Shown in pieces: positions 7,259 through 15,917 of a DNA stretch of 16,888 nt. Numbering within the stretch: position 1 is the first letter of the stretch; every line of letters begins with the position of its first letter. The stretch is from JBBITW01 sp037440525. Lineage in GTDB: Bacteria; Desulfobacterota; BSN033; UBA1163. The DNA lies in NCBI GenBank assembly GCA_037440525.1, contig JBBITW010000071.1:1-16888 (forward strand), read 5' to 3'. The translations under genes and the position numbers were made by a program. The notes under the pieces are model-generated. The model had not been told where the DNA came from, searched no databases, and saw only the letters and a list, made by a program, of their open reading frames with translations.

Positions 7259-8377
7259 TCAATAATGAGAGGAGAATGGATTTGCGGCAAGTGGAAGACC
7301 AAGACTCTCTGCAACCCCTGCATAAACAATCTTTCCATCAATAACGTTGAGCCCTCTTCGTAATCCCTCATTATCTTTGAATGCCCTTTCATATCCTTGA
7401 TCTGCGATCTGAAGGATGTAAGGAAATGTTGCATTTGTAAGGGCAAAGGTCGATGTCCTCGGGTATGAACCAGGAATATTGGTTACACAATAATGAACAA
7501 TTCCCTCCTCAATGTAAATTGGATCTTCATGAGTAGTGGGTCTTGTGGTTTCAAAGCAACCACCTTGATCAACAGAGACATCAACGACTGCAGAACCAGG
7601 TTTCATCCTCCTTAACATCTTGCGACTCACCAATATAGGAGGCTTTGCACCAGGTATGAGGACTGCTCCAATCACAAGGTCAGCATCCAGAATCTCCTCT
7701 CCAATTGTCATTCGGTTTGATATGAATGTGGTGATATGGCCCTGTGTAATATCGTGCAGGTAACTGAGTTTTTCAGGCTGCACATCAAGTATGCTCACCC
7801 TTGCTCCCATACCAACAGCTACCTTGCAGGCATTAGCACCCACCACTCCTGCACCGATAATGACTATTTTTGCTGGAGGAACTCCTGATGCACCGCATAG
7901 CAATACACCCCTCCCTCCATGTCTTTTTTCTAAACACATACCTCCAGCAAGAACTGAGGCCCTACCTGCGATTTCACTCATGGGTCTTAGCAAAGGAAGG
8001 GAGCCATTTTTCTCCTGAACAGTTTCATAACCAATTCCAATGATTCGAGACTCTAATAACTTATTTGTAAGTGATGGATTTGCTGCGAGGTGTAAATAGG
8101 TAAATAGGACCTGCCCTGGTCTTAGAAATCTATATTCACTTTCCAGGGGCTCCTTCACCTTAACCACCATTTCTGCTTCGCCCCAAAGTTCCTCTACATT
8201 ATCAAGAATTTCAGCACCTGCCTTTTCATATTCCTTGTCTGAAAAACCACTCCCTTCGCCCGCCCCTTTCTCAATAAGTACGCGATGTCGATGAGAAACT
8301 AATGCATCCACTCCTTGAGGGGTCATAGCCACCCTCTTCTCACCTGTTTTCACCTCCTTAGGAACACCAATAACCAT
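7259..8377 (-). CDS. ald: Alanine dehydrogenase
   Basis: Alanine dehydrogenase reversibly converts L-alanine and NAD+ to pyruvate, ammonia and NADH in the cytosol. The 372-residue length is standard. The N-terminal catalytic domain starts GVPKE and carries VKVKEP (K75, substrate lysine) and YLHLAA (H96, catalytic His). The NAD-binding Rossmann motif is GAGVVG (175-180), and the catalytic Asp is D270 in VSVDQGG. The ATG has GGGGAG six bases upstream. The gene stands alone, divergent from the transketolase operon, with its own promoter. Likely roles are ammonia assimilation or alanine catabolism. NAD(P) transhydrogenase alpha shares this fold, but the preserved catalytic H96 and D270 and the lack of a membrane part favour Ald. 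Confidence 0.95.
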   Translation of the reverse strand: MVIGVPKEVKTGEKRVAMTPQGVDALVSHRHRVLIEKGAGEGSGFSDKEYEKAGAEILDNVEELWGEAEMVVKVKEPLESEYRFLRPGQVLFTYLHLAANPSLTNKLLESRIIGIGYETVQEKNGSLPLLRPMSEIAGRASVLAGGMCLEKRHGGRGVLLCGASGVPPAKIVIIGAGVVGANACKVAVGMGARVSILDVQPEKLSYLHDITQGHITTFISNRMTIGEEILDADLVIGAVLIPGAKPPILVSRKMLRRMKPGSAVVDVSVDQGGCFETTRPTTHEDPIYIEEGIVHYCVTNIPGSYPRTSTFALTNATFPYILQIADQGYERAFKDNEGLRRGLNVIDGKIVYAGVAESLGLPLAANPFSSHY

Positions 8378-8411
8378 CTAACTCCCCATACACTTGAATC
8401 AATATATAATA

Positions 8412-8439
8412 AAGATATCACAATTAAATATTCTGTCAA
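8412..8439 (-). promoter_or_regulatory. Probable ald promoter
   Basis: On the minus strand a perfect TTGACA (8434-8439) is followed after 16 bases by TATCTT (8412-8417), giving a leader of about 28 bases before the ald start codon. The -10 matches only 4 of 6 positions, so this is a moderate prediction. Confidence 0.45.
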
Positions 8440-8461
8440 TATCCTCTTTCCAAAATGGCAT

Positions 8462-8491
8462 CTAATATGATATGAATATAACCTAATATGA
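8462..8491 (+). repeat. 9-bp direct repeat upstream of transketolase
   Basis: CTAATATGA occurs at 8462-8470 and again at 8483-8491, exactly 21 bases apart, which is two turns of the DNA helix. The pair lies in the ald-transketolase divergent region, just before the transketolase ribosome-binding site. The first copy contains TATGAT, a possible -10 box, but no good -35 is found. Same-face spacing fits a dimeric regulator, though the AT-richness makes chance plausible. Confidence 0.35.
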
Positions 8492-8511
8492 ATGTCATTT
8501 TGGAGGGTAAT

Positions 8512-10440
8512 ATGTTCCTGAAAAGATTTCAGATGGAAAGGCTTGACGAAACCACAATTTTGAGACTTACTGAACTTGCAAGATTGGCAAGGGGAGATAT
8601 ATTGAAGATGACCACCTTATCAGGCTCCGGACATCCGGGAGGCTCTATGTCATCCATAGATTTCTATCTCATACTCTATTCATTTGCAAATGTTGATCCT
8701 AAATCTCCTTCAAACCCTGATAGGGATCGTATTGTTATAAGTCACGGGCATACATCCCCGGGAGTTTATGCTGCCCTTGGAAGAATTGGTTTCTTCCCAA
8801 TAGAGAAGGCAATAATAAATTTCCGAAGGGCTGGCAGTGCCTTTGAAGGTCATGTTGAGAAATGTGTTCCAGGCCTGGAATGGAATACAGGGAATCTCGG
8901 ACAGGGCCTCTCTGCAGGATGCGGTTTTGCCCTGGGAGCAAAGATTCTGAAAAAGGACTTCCATGTATTCGTTACAATGGGATGTGGTGAACAACAAAAG
9001 GGGCAGATCTCTGAGGCCCGGCGTTTTGCCGTAAAATATAATCTTGATAATATCACCGTAATTATTGATTATAACCAAAGACAGATCAGCGGTATCACCC
9101 ACGAGATCATGCCTCAAAATATAAGAAAGAACTATGAATCTGATGGATGGAATGTGATTGAAACCAATGGACACAATTTTCAGGATATTTACCTCTCTTT
9201 TCGGGAGGCAATCGCTATGAAACATCCCACTGCAATCATTGCGCATACTGTAATGGGAAAGGGAGTTTCTTTTATGGAGGGAAGGGAGGAATATCATGGA
9301 AGGGCCCTTAATTTGGAGGAATATAAAAAGGCAATTCAAGAATTGGGTCTCGAAGATGACCTTGAACAATACCATGAAATGCGAGAGAGAAACAAAATTC
9401 CCTTTGAAGGAAGAAAATCTACAATCTCACCGCCAAAGATCGATACAGGAAATCCAAGAAATTATGCAGGCGATCAGAAACTTGATAACCGAACCGCATT
9501 TGGCAACGCATTAATAGATATTGCACGAATAAACTTAGATAAAGATGGCAATCTCCCGATTGCAGTCTTTGACTGTGACCTGTCGTCTTCTGTCAAGACA
9601 GCAGGATTCGCTAAAGAATTCCCAAAAAATTTTTTTCAGGGAGGTATTCAGGAACATAATACCGCTACAATTGCCGGAGCAATATCCACACTCGGAATCA
9701 TCTCCTTCTTTGCTGACTTTGGTGTATTTGGTGTGGATGAAACATATAATCAACATCGACTTAATGATATCAACGAGACAAACCTCAAACTTATTGTTAC
9801 ACACAATGGACTCGATGTCGGGGAAGATGGGAAAACCCACCAGTGTATCGACTATATCGGAGTCATGCGAAACCTTTTTGGATATAGAATTATCGTTCCT
9901 GCTGATCCTAACCAGACAGACAGGGTTATTCGATATGTTGCAAAAACACCTGGAAATTATATAGTTGCCATGGGTCGTTCTCAAAACCCTGTTATACTTA
10001 CAGAGGATGGAACCCCTTTCTTCGGAGGTTCTTATGAATTTCAATATCCCAGAGCCGATCTGATCCGAAAGGGCAATCATGCAGCTATCATTACCACGGG
10101 GGGAATGCTTTACCGTGCCATTCAGGCATGGGAGAAGTTGAGGGGAAAGGCATTGGAGGTTATGATCCTGAATATTTCATGTATGACCGATCTTGATGTA
10201 GAGGCAATTCTCATGGCCTCGAAGACAGGAACCATTATCACATATGAAGATCACCATGTGCAGACAGGTCTCGGAAGCCTTGTGGCCAATGTGTTGGCAG
10301 AACATGGTATTCCAATTCGTTTCTGTAAAATGGGAATCAGTAGATATGGTTCATCAGGGAAACCGGATGATCTTTACCAAATGCAGGGTCTCGATGTTGA
10401 AAGTCTGGTTAAAACAGTAATTGAGGAAGTCAATAGATAG
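8512..10440 (+). CDS. tkt: Transketolase, single-chain, with altered ThDP motif
   Basis: Transketolase moves two-carbon units between sugar phosphates using thiamine diphosphate (ThDP). This is a fused full-length form of 642 residues. Conserved features are GHPGG (40-44), SHGHTSPG (77-84), GNLGQGL (127-133), the YHG (261-263), the catalytic Glu in GGIQEHN (E381) and GEDGKTHQ (437-444). The ThDP/Mg2+ motif, normally GDG...N, reads GCGE (157-160) with the Asn at N188. The Mg2+-ligand Asp is therefore Cys (C158, codon TGT at 8983-8985), while the 30-residue spacing to N188 is intact. The ATG at 8512 is preferred over the in-frame ATG at 8488 because GGAGGG (8502-8507) sits just upstream of it and nothing similar precedes 8488. 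It heads a plus-strand group with the HAD phosphatase and PiT transporter. A transketolase-like protein with changed activity is possible. Confidence 0.88.
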   Translation: MFLKRFQMERLDETTILRLTELARLARGDILKMTTLSGSGHPGGSMSSIDFYLILYSFANVDPKSPSNPDRDRIVISHGHTSPGVYAALGRIGFFPIEKAIINFRRAGSAFEGHVEKCVPGLEWNTGNLGQGLSAGCGFALGAKILKKDFHVFVTMGCGEQQKGQISEARRFAVKYNLDNITVIIDYNQRQISGITHEIMPQNIRKNYESDGWNVIETNGHNFQDIYLSFREAIAMKHPTAIIAHTVMGKGVSFMEGREEYHGRALNLEEYKKAIQELGLEDDLEQYHEMRERNKIPFEGRKSTISPPKIDTGNPRNYAGDQKLDNRTAFGNALIDIARINLDKDGNLPIAVFDCDLSSSVKTAGFAKEFPKNFFQGGIQEHNTATIAGAISTLGIISFFADFGVFGVDETYNQHRLNDINETNLKLIVTHNGLDVGEDGKTHQCIDYIGVMRNLFGYRIIVPADPNQTDRVIRYVAKTPGNYIVAMGRSQNPVILTEDGTPFFGGSYEFQYPRADLIRKGNHAAIITTGGMLYRAIQAWEKLRGKALEVMILNISCMTDLDVEAILMASKTGTIITYEDHHVQTGLGSLVANVLAEHGIPIRFCKMGISRYGSSGKPDDLYQMQGLDVESLVKTVIEEVNR

Positions 10441-10490
10441 GCAAAGGGTTTTAGGGAAAATAGATATAAAATTTTTTAGATTTGAAAAAG

Positions 10491-11531
10491 ATGAATCTTG
10501 ACATACTGATCTTCGATATGGACGGAGTTTTAATAGATGTTTCAGGATCATATCGTAAAACGATCCAGAAGACAGTTCAAATCTATCTTAGCTCATGTCT
10601 TGGATTTGACCTAAAGGGGAAAAACCCTGTAGATGAGAGAGAAATCTCTCTCTTTAAAATGGCTGGAGGATTCAATAATGACTGGGACCTCACATCCGGG
10701 CTTATTCTCTATCTCCTCTCTATCTCTGACATTCCTCCCTGTAAAAGGAGAAATAGCTTCTCTAATATCAGTGATATCGTATCATTCCTTAATGAAAAGG
10801 CATCCAGATATAATCTGGATCCAATAAATTTAGTTAAAAGGAAAAAGATTTCACATTTTCTGAAGGTGGTAAAATCATTTGGGGGCGGATTGAAGGGAAT
10901 TCATCTCGCCCTGAAGAATTCGTGGGAAGGTTGGGTTTATCGAACGGGAAATCTAAATAAAGAAAATATTATAAAACGCATATTTCAAGAAGTTTATCTC
11001 GGTAAACAGTTCAGCCGATATTATAATTTAGATCCAATTTTTTATCACAAAAAGGGACTATATCTACAGGAAAGACTTTTAATTCCAAAGAGTATATTAC
11101 GGAGTCTCAAAAAAAATATAAAGATGGGAATTGCAAGTGGACGTCCCCGATTTGAAGCTGAGCTTGCCCTGAAAAGGTTTCAAATCCTCTCCTATTTCGA
11201 TTCTTTGGTCACACTCAATGATTGCACAGAAGAAGAGGACAGAATCTTTCGATTAACCGGAAAAAGATTAAATCTAACAAAACCACACCCCTATTCAATT
11301 TTAAAGGCAGTATCAGAAATCGGGCTTCCCGACCCAAGATGTGGGTATATTGGAGATGTTCCGGATGACATGGTAGCCGCTAACTTGGCCAAGAAAGATA
11401 TCGACATCCAAGCTATCGGCTTTTTGGATAAACGAAAATATCAAAAATCCATTGAGGACTCTTTAATAAGAGCCGGTGCCGATTATATAATAAGAGAACC
11501 TGATGAAATCATAAGCATCTTTTCGAATTAA
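10491..11531 (+). CDS. HAD-superfamily phosphatase (subfamily IA, TIGR01548-like)
   Basis: This 346-residue protein carries all four HAD motifs: FDMDG with nucleophile D9 and acid D11, the motif II Ser in GIASGRP (S216), the Lys in KPHPYS (K264) and GDVPDD (288-293). Motif I continues DVSGSYR, and a segment AGGFNNDWDLT (58-68) follows; both recall the TIGR01548 subfamily, whose members are sometimes fused to or near histidine biosynthesis enzymes. The protein is longer than simple members because about 200 residues separate motifs I and II, indicating an enlarged cap. The ATG at 10491 is chosen over an in-frame TTG at 10482; the ribosome-binding site is weak. It lies 50 bases after transketolase and 16 bases before pit, so co-transcription is likely. 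The phosphorylated substrate is unknown; a sugar phosphate is a guess from context. Confidence 0.8.
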   Translation: MNLDILIFDMDGVLIDVSGSYRKTIQKTVQIYLSSCLGFDLKGKNPVDEREISLFKMAGGFNNDWDLTSGLILYLLSISDIPPCKRRNSFSNISDIVSFLNEKASRYNLDPINLVKRKKISHFLKVVKSFGGGLKGIHLALKNSWEGWVYRTGNLNKENIIKRIFQEVYLGKQFSRYYNLDPIFYHKKGLYLQERLLIPKSILRSLKKNIKMGIASGRPRFEAELALKRFQILSYFDSLVTLNDCTEEEDRIFRLTGKRLNLTKPHPYSILKAVSEIGLPDPRCGYIGDVPDDMVAANLAKKDIDIQAIGFLDKRKYQKSIEDSLIRAGADYIIREPDEIISIFSN

Positions 11532-11547
11532 AGGATAAAGAAGATTT

Positions 11548-12564
11548 ATGTTTAGTTTCGATTTAATAATTATTGTATCACTCGCACTATTTTTCGATTA
11601 TTCAAATGGTTTCCACGACGCAGCCAATGTTGTTGCTTCTCCTATAATTACAAGGGCACTTTCCCCCAAGAGGGCTCTGCTTATGGCCTCTATCTGTGAA
11701 TTTATTGGTCCTTTCCTATTTGGAACGGCTGTGGCTCGAATGATTGGAGAAAATATTATTGATATATCAGCACTGGATCATAGATTTACCTCTCTTCCAA
11801 TGAGTCTTATCTCGGCATCATTGATTGGCGCAATATTATGGAATCTAATCACCTGGCTCAATGGGATTCCATCAAGTTCTTCCCATGCTCTGATTGGAGG
11901 AATGGTAGGAGCTGTGCTGGTAGCCTTTGGACCTGATAAAATCATATGGAGAGGACTTACTTATGTCATAACTGTTTTGATCCTATCCCCTATTTTAAGC
12001 CTTATCTTCGGTATACTCTTCTTTAAAACAACCATATATTTATCAAGAAATGCCACCCCAAAGGCAAAATATTTTTTCAATAGAATGCAGATTCTATCCT
12101 CTATTGCATTATCCCTCAGTCACGGAACCAACGATGCCCAGAAATCAATGGGCCTAATCACAATGGCCCTCGTTTTTAGCGGATTATGTCCGAGCTTTTC
12201 TATTCCAACCTGGGTAATTGCAAGCTGTGCTCTGGCTATTGCCCTGGGAACACTCAGTGGTGGATGGAGGATTATCAAAACCTTAGGCACAAAAATCTAT
12301 AGATTGAGATCTATTCATGCCTTCTGTGCCCAAACCTCTTCAGCAGTCGTGATATTAGGAGCTGCTTTACTGGGAGGACCTGTTTCAACCACTCATGTGG
12401 TCTCTTCAAGTATTATGGGAGTTGGCGCTGGCCAGAGGGTAAGTGCTGTGAGGTGGGGAGTTGCCAAAAATATTTTTGTTGCATGGTTCATAACAATACC
12501 TGCTTCTGGCATAATGGCAGGATTGAGTCTCCTTTTGATCCGCCTGCTACACCCCGATTTCTGA
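11548..12564 (+). CDS. pit: PiT-family inorganic phosphate transporter
   Basis: This is a 338-residue hydrophobic permease of the PiT family (low-affinity metal-phosphate:H+ symport). The two inverted-repeat signatures are present: NGFHDAANVVASP (20-32) in the first half and SHGTNDAQKSMG (191-202) in the second. SSSSHALIGG (109-118) and GGPVSTTHVVSS (276-287) are the matching re-entrant segments. Around 8-10 membrane helices are apparent. The start follows the HAD stop by 16 bases. The PhoU-like DUF47 partner that often accompanies pit is absent from this window. Its 3' end converges on miaB with only 16 bases between stop codons and no hairpin terminator. Confidence 0.93.
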   Translation: MFSFDLIIIVSLALFFDYSNGFHDAANVVASPIITRALSPKRALLMASICEFIGPFLFGTAVARMIGENIIDISALDHRFTSLPMSLISASLIGAILWNLITWLNGIPSSSSHALIGGMVGAVLVAFGPDKIIWRGLTYVITVLILSPILSLIFGILFFKTTIYLSRNATPKAKYFFNRMQILSSIALSLSHGTNDAQKSMGLITMALVFSGLCPSFSIPTWVIASCALAIALGTLSGGWRIIKTLGTKIYRLRSIHAFCAQTSSAVVILGAALLGGPVSTTHVVSSSIMGVGAGQRVSAVRWGVAKNIFVAWFITIPASGIMAGLSLLLIRLLHPDF

Positions 12565-12580
12565 TTAAAAAAGATAGTGA

Positions 12581-13933
12581 TCAATTGGATAATGAATCAG
12601 GATTATAAATTTCTATCTCCCCTCTTAAGGAATGGGGATAGGCCTTTAAAATTTTGACAGGCACCAATCTTCCAACTAAACCTATATCTCCTTCAAAATT
12701 TACTATCTTGTTTGAGCGGGTTCTACCTGTTAAATCTCTATCACTCTGTTTGCTTTGACCTTCCACCAACACCTCTTCTATCCGGCCCTCAAGTAGCTTA
12801 TTCTTCTTAATGGTAATCTCCTTCTGAATCCTCTGGAGAATGTTAAGCCTCTGCTTTTTAACCTCTTCCTCTATCTGGTTCTCGAATTGAGCTGCCCTTG
12901 TTCCTTTTCTCGGAGAGTATTTAAATGAATAGAGATCATCAAACTGAACATTCTCGATCAGATCGATTGTATCCCTGAAGTCCTGATCATCCTCTCCTGG
13001 AAATCCTACTATTACATCAGATGTAATTGCAATTGAAGGGCATGTCCTTCTTAATTCCTCGACTTTCTCGAGGTAAGACTCTCGGGTATAACCTCGATGC
13101 ATTGCCTTTAGAATCCTGTTTGAACCTGACTGAACAGGAAGGTGAATGTGCTCACAAAGCTTATCCAAAACCGAAAATGCCTTAATTAACTCTTCAGATA
13201 AATCAACAGGATGAGATGTTGTAAAACGGATTCGCTCAATACCTTTGATATCATTTATTTCTCGAAGAAGTGCCGGAAATGCCAATTCTTCTTTCAATCC
13301 CTTACCATAAGAGTTGACGTTCTGGCCAAGGAGAAAGACTTCTTTTACGCCCATCTCGGAAAGATTTTTAATCTCTTCAATAATATCTCTACTCGGTCTG
13401 CTTCTCTCCCTACCCCTCACATACGGGACTATACAAAAAGAGCAGAAATGGTCACATCCCTGCATGATTGTCACATAGGACTTGACTTGACGACAGGATC
13501 TCTTAGGCAGTGAAGGTTCAATGTATCTCATTTGAGGATATAAACCTACCTCACAGATCCTCTGCCCTGTTATCTCTAACCTGTCCAGGAGCTGTGGGAT
13601 AATTGAGATTGCTTGAGTTCCAATCACCAGATCGAGATATGGTATCCTCTCTAAAAGTCTTTCACCTTCTTGCTGGGCAACGCATCCTGTAACCCCAATA
13701 ATTGTCCCCTTATTTTCCTTTAATCTCTTAAATCTACCGAGAGCGCTATAGACTTTATGCTCAGGCTTCTCCCTTACACTGCAGGTGTTTATGAAAATTA
13801 GATCGGCCTCCTTTGCTTCTTTAGTTTCACTGTAGTTTAAGCCCTCAAGGAGCCTAAGTATCAGCTCAGAGTCATGTTCATTCATCTGACAGCCATAGGT
13901 TTCTATATAGACACGTTTCTCCGTAAGGCCCAT
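12581..13933 (-). CDS. miaB: tRNA-2-methylthio-N6-dimethylallyladenosine synthase
   Basis: MiaB adds the methylthio group to i6A37 of tRNAs reading UNN codons. The 450-residue protein has the three family domains. The UPF0004 domain holds C15 (ETYGCQMN), C51 (NTCSVRE) and C84 (GCVAQ) for the auxiliary [4Fe-4S] cluster. The radical SAM domain has the CxxxCxxC set C160, C164, C167. A C-terminal TRAM domain spans roughly 376-440. YGCQMNEHDSE and the PYVRGRERSR stretch mark MiaB instead of MtaB or RimO. The ATG is 9 bases after the fbp stop; AAGGAG is somewhat distant (14 bases). It is the last gene of surE-fbp-miaB. Confidence 0.95.
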   Translation of the reverse strand: MGLTEKRVYIETYGCQMNEHDSELILRLLEGLNYSETKEAKEADLIFINTCSVREKPEHKVYSALGRFKRLKENKGTIIGVTGCVAQQEGERLLERIPYLDLVIGTQAISIIPQLLDRLEITGQRICEVGLYPQMRYIEPSLPKRSCRQVKSYVTIMQGCDHFCSFCIVPYVRGRERSRPSRDIIEEIKNLSEMGVKEVFLLGQNVNSYGKGLKEELAFPALLREINDIKGIERIRFTTSHPVDLSEELIKAFSVLDKLCEHIHLPVQSGSNRILKAMHRGYTRESYLEKVEELRRTCPSIAITSDVIVGFPGEDDQDFRDTIDLIENVQFDDLYSFKYSPRKGTRAAQFENQIEEEVKKQRLNILQRIQKEITIKKNKLLEGRIEEVLVEGQSKQSDRDLTGRTRSNKIVNFEGDIGLVGRLVPVKILKAYPHSLRGEIEIYNPDSLSN

Positions 13934-13942
13934 TAGGAATTT

Positions 13943-15043
13943 CTAACTCCTTACTTTAAATCTCTTCTCCAGTATTCCCATCTTCTCTACAATACCACCA
14001 TATTCAAGCTCCGCATAGGGTAACATTGCAGCCCCTGAGAATCCTTGTCTACGCATCTCCGTAGCCTTTTGAGCCACATTATTTCTCACCCAATCCCAGT
14101 ATGGATGGTCGAATGCGTCCGCAGGCTCGGTGAGCTTACCACCGCGAACACAAAAGGCATGACATGCAACAATAGGTGGTCCATCAAAATATGAAACACT
14201 GGAATTGATTCTCACAGGCATCAACGGACCTGTATGGCTACCCCTCATAAAACCTGCTACATAGTGGCCTATATTGAAAGGGGCCAGAACCTCACCTGTT
14301 GCTGGAAATGCGCCCTGAACCCTCACCAGCATCACAGGATCATCCTTCCCTGTATATTTTCCCGCAATATTGTGAAGGCGAGTTGTACTCACTGCAACAG
14401 CAATCTCTCCATTATTTCTGGAATATATGGCCTCGATGACGAAACGTTGATTATCTCTTAATAATGCAGCAATGTCATAAAGCTCCTCAGGTGCATCAAG
14501 TTCAATAGTTCGATCACCTTCCGTATAGTTGACATCCATGACTACAAATCTGAATCCTTTATTCATTGAGGGACTCAGGATCAATCCTGCATTATACATG
14601 GGGTCAGCAAATGCAAGATAAAGTGGCAAATTATAAGCACCAGGGTCTGTTTTATCCGCAGCGAAGAATAGAAATGGCTCGTTTGGCCTTTCTTCAAACT
14701 CCATCTCTGCAACCGCTGGTCCCATTCCTCTTACATTTCCTGAAAAAGAATCCTTCAGCAGATCCTGCCCTGCTCCATAGAGCCCCTGGTCCTTTGCAAC
14801 CTTTGTCGCTTCAACAAAGGCATCCCATGCCAATCTGTGAATCCTTTCGCTACCCTTCCCGAGAGAATGGGCAAAAAGTATTGCTATATCATCTCCTGTA
14901 TGGCTGACAAAGAAATCAGAAATGATTCCATCTCCATTTTTATTAATATAATTCTTAACAGCCTCGATCAATTTCTGGCTCGGTCTTATATGCCCCCCGA
15001 TACTGCCGATATCTGCCTTAATCACACTTAAAGTAGTCCTCAT
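13943..15043 (-). CDS. fbp: Fructose-1,6-bisphosphate aldolase/phosphatase (class V, bifunctional)
   Basis: This 366-residue enzyme both condenses triose phosphates to FBP and dephosphorylates it to fructose 6-phosphate, making gluconeogenesis unidirectional. The Mg2+-binding residues known from the Sulfolobus enzyme are present: D11 and H18 in ADIGSIGGH, D51-D52 in SHTGDD, Q93, and D130/D133 in ADKTDPG. The aldolase residues also appear: Y230 and the Schiff-base K233 in GKYTGKDD, and Y348 in LEYGG. The ATG has a strong GGGGGAG ribosome-binding site and follows surE by 19 bases. The family is widespread in archaea and deep-branching or thermophilic bacteria, which suits an autotrophic or anaerobic lifestyle. 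No separate FBP aldolase or type I/II FBPase lies in the window. Confidence 0.95.
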   Translation of the reverse strand: MRTTLSVIKADIGSIGGHIRPSQKLIEAVKNYINKNGDGIISDFFVSHTGDDIAILFAHSLGKGSERIHRLAWDAFVEATKVAKDQGLYGAGQDLLKDSFSGNVRGMGPAVAEMEFEERPNEPFLFFAADKTDPGAYNLPLYLAFADPMYNAGLILSPSMNKGFRFVVMDVNYTEGDRTIELDAPEELYDIAALLRDNQRFVIEAIYSRNNGEIAVAVSTTRLHNIAGKYTGKDDPVMLVRVQGAFPATGEVLAPFNIGHYVAGFMRGSHTGPLMPVRINSSVSYFDGPPIVACHAFCVRGGKLTEPADAFDHPYWDWVRNNVAQKATEMRRQGFSGAAMLPYAELEYGGIVEKMGILEKRFKVRS

Positions 15044-15062
15044 CTTTCTCCCCCTTTTTAGT

Positions 15063-15818
15063 TCAGATTCTCCATTTTTTTAAATCCTTTATGAACCGAT
15101 AATTTGTTAGATCAAGATGGAGCGGAGTGACAGAGATATAGGCATTGGATACAGCTTCAAAATCGGTTTCCTTTTTCCGGTCAAAAATAAGCTCTCCGCT
15201 TCCAATCCAGTAGTATTTCTTTCCCCTCGGATCTATCTTCTCTATTACCGCATTACCATTGTGGACCCATCTCCCCTGCTGGGTTATCTTGTAGGATTTA
15301 ATCTCCTTCTCATCAAGATTAGGAACATTGATATTGAGGAGTGTATCCCTCGGAAGGCCATGCTTTATAATATATCGAGCGACCCTCAATGCAAAATTTG
15401 CTGCTGTGTTGAATTTGTAATCACTCCTCGAAACCAATGAGATTGCAAAAGATGGAATACCTAAAAGTGTTCCTTCAAAGGCAGCAGAGACTGTTCCTGA
15501 ATAGGTAATATCGTCACCAAGGTTTCCCCCCTTATTAATTCCAGAAACAATTAATTTAGGCCTTTCAGGAAGAATTGCATTGACACCGAGGTGAACACAG
15601 TCAGCAGGTGTTCCATCGATAGCATAGAAATTTTTTTTAATCATTTCCACCCGGAGAGGTCTATGCAGTGTCAGGGAATGGGCAATAGCACTCTCCTCCC
15701 TATCAGGAGCAACAACAAAGACCTCTCCCACTTCTCTAAGAACTTTTGCAAGGGTAATAATCCCCTTGGAATGAATCCCATCATCATTGGTCACTAAAAT
15801 TTTTGGTCTTTTTTTCAT
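15063..15818 (-). CDS. surE: 5'/3'-nucleotidase SurE
   Basis: SurE is a metal-dependent nucleoside monophosphatase. The N-terminal metal site TNDDG (10-14), S43 in the DREESA segment, and VSGINKGGNLGDD followed by YSGTVSAAFEG are all present. The ATG at 15818 gives 251 residues and puts NDDG at its usual position. An in-frame TTG at 15836 would add six residues not typical for the family. No clear ribosome-binding site is seen. It is the first gene of surE-fbp-miaB. In proteobacteria surE usually neighbours pcm and rpoS; this linkage to fbp is different. Confidence 0.93.
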   Translation of the reverse strand: MKKRPKILVTNDDGIHSKGIITLAKVLREVGEVFVVAPDREESAIAHSLTLHRPLRVEMIKKNFYAIDGTPADCVHLGVNAILPERPKLIVSGINKGGNLGDDITYSGTVSAAFEGTLLGIPSFAISLVSRSDYKFNTAANFALRVARYIIKHGLPRDTLLNINVPNLDEKEIKSYKITQQGRWVHNGNAVIEKIDPRGKKYYWIGSGELIFDRKKETDFEAVSNAYISVTPLHLDLTNYRFIKDLKKWRI

Positions 15819-15848
15819 AATTTGTAAAAGAACCAATATTTAAATAAA

Positions 15849-15877
15849 AAAATAACACAACTTTTTTCTGGGTGCAA
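15849..15877 (-). promoter_or_regulatory. Candidate promoter of surE-fbp-miaB
   Basis: On the minus strand TTGCAC (15872-15877) is followed after 17 bases by TATTTT (15849-15854), about 30 bases before the surE start. Each box matches the sigma70 consensus at 4 or 5 positions. The region is very AT-rich, so the prediction is moderate. Confidence 0.4.
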
Positions 15878-15917
15878 ACTATATATGAAATGATTTTATG
15901 GAAAAAAACATTTGTGG

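Noticed and set aside
8710..9375. Long minus-strand open frame of 221 codons inside transketolase
   Set aside because: It is antisense to conserved transketolase motifs, has no recognisable family features and no ribosome-binding site; the plus-strand reading explains the sequence.
9535..10080. Minus-strand open frame of 181 codons inside transketolase
   Set aside because: It lies antisense to the conserved pyrimidine-binding domain of transketolase and its translation looks like non-coding shadow sequence.
12565..12580. Terminator between pit and miaB
   Set aside because: Only 16 AT-rich bases separate the stops and they contain no stem-loop.
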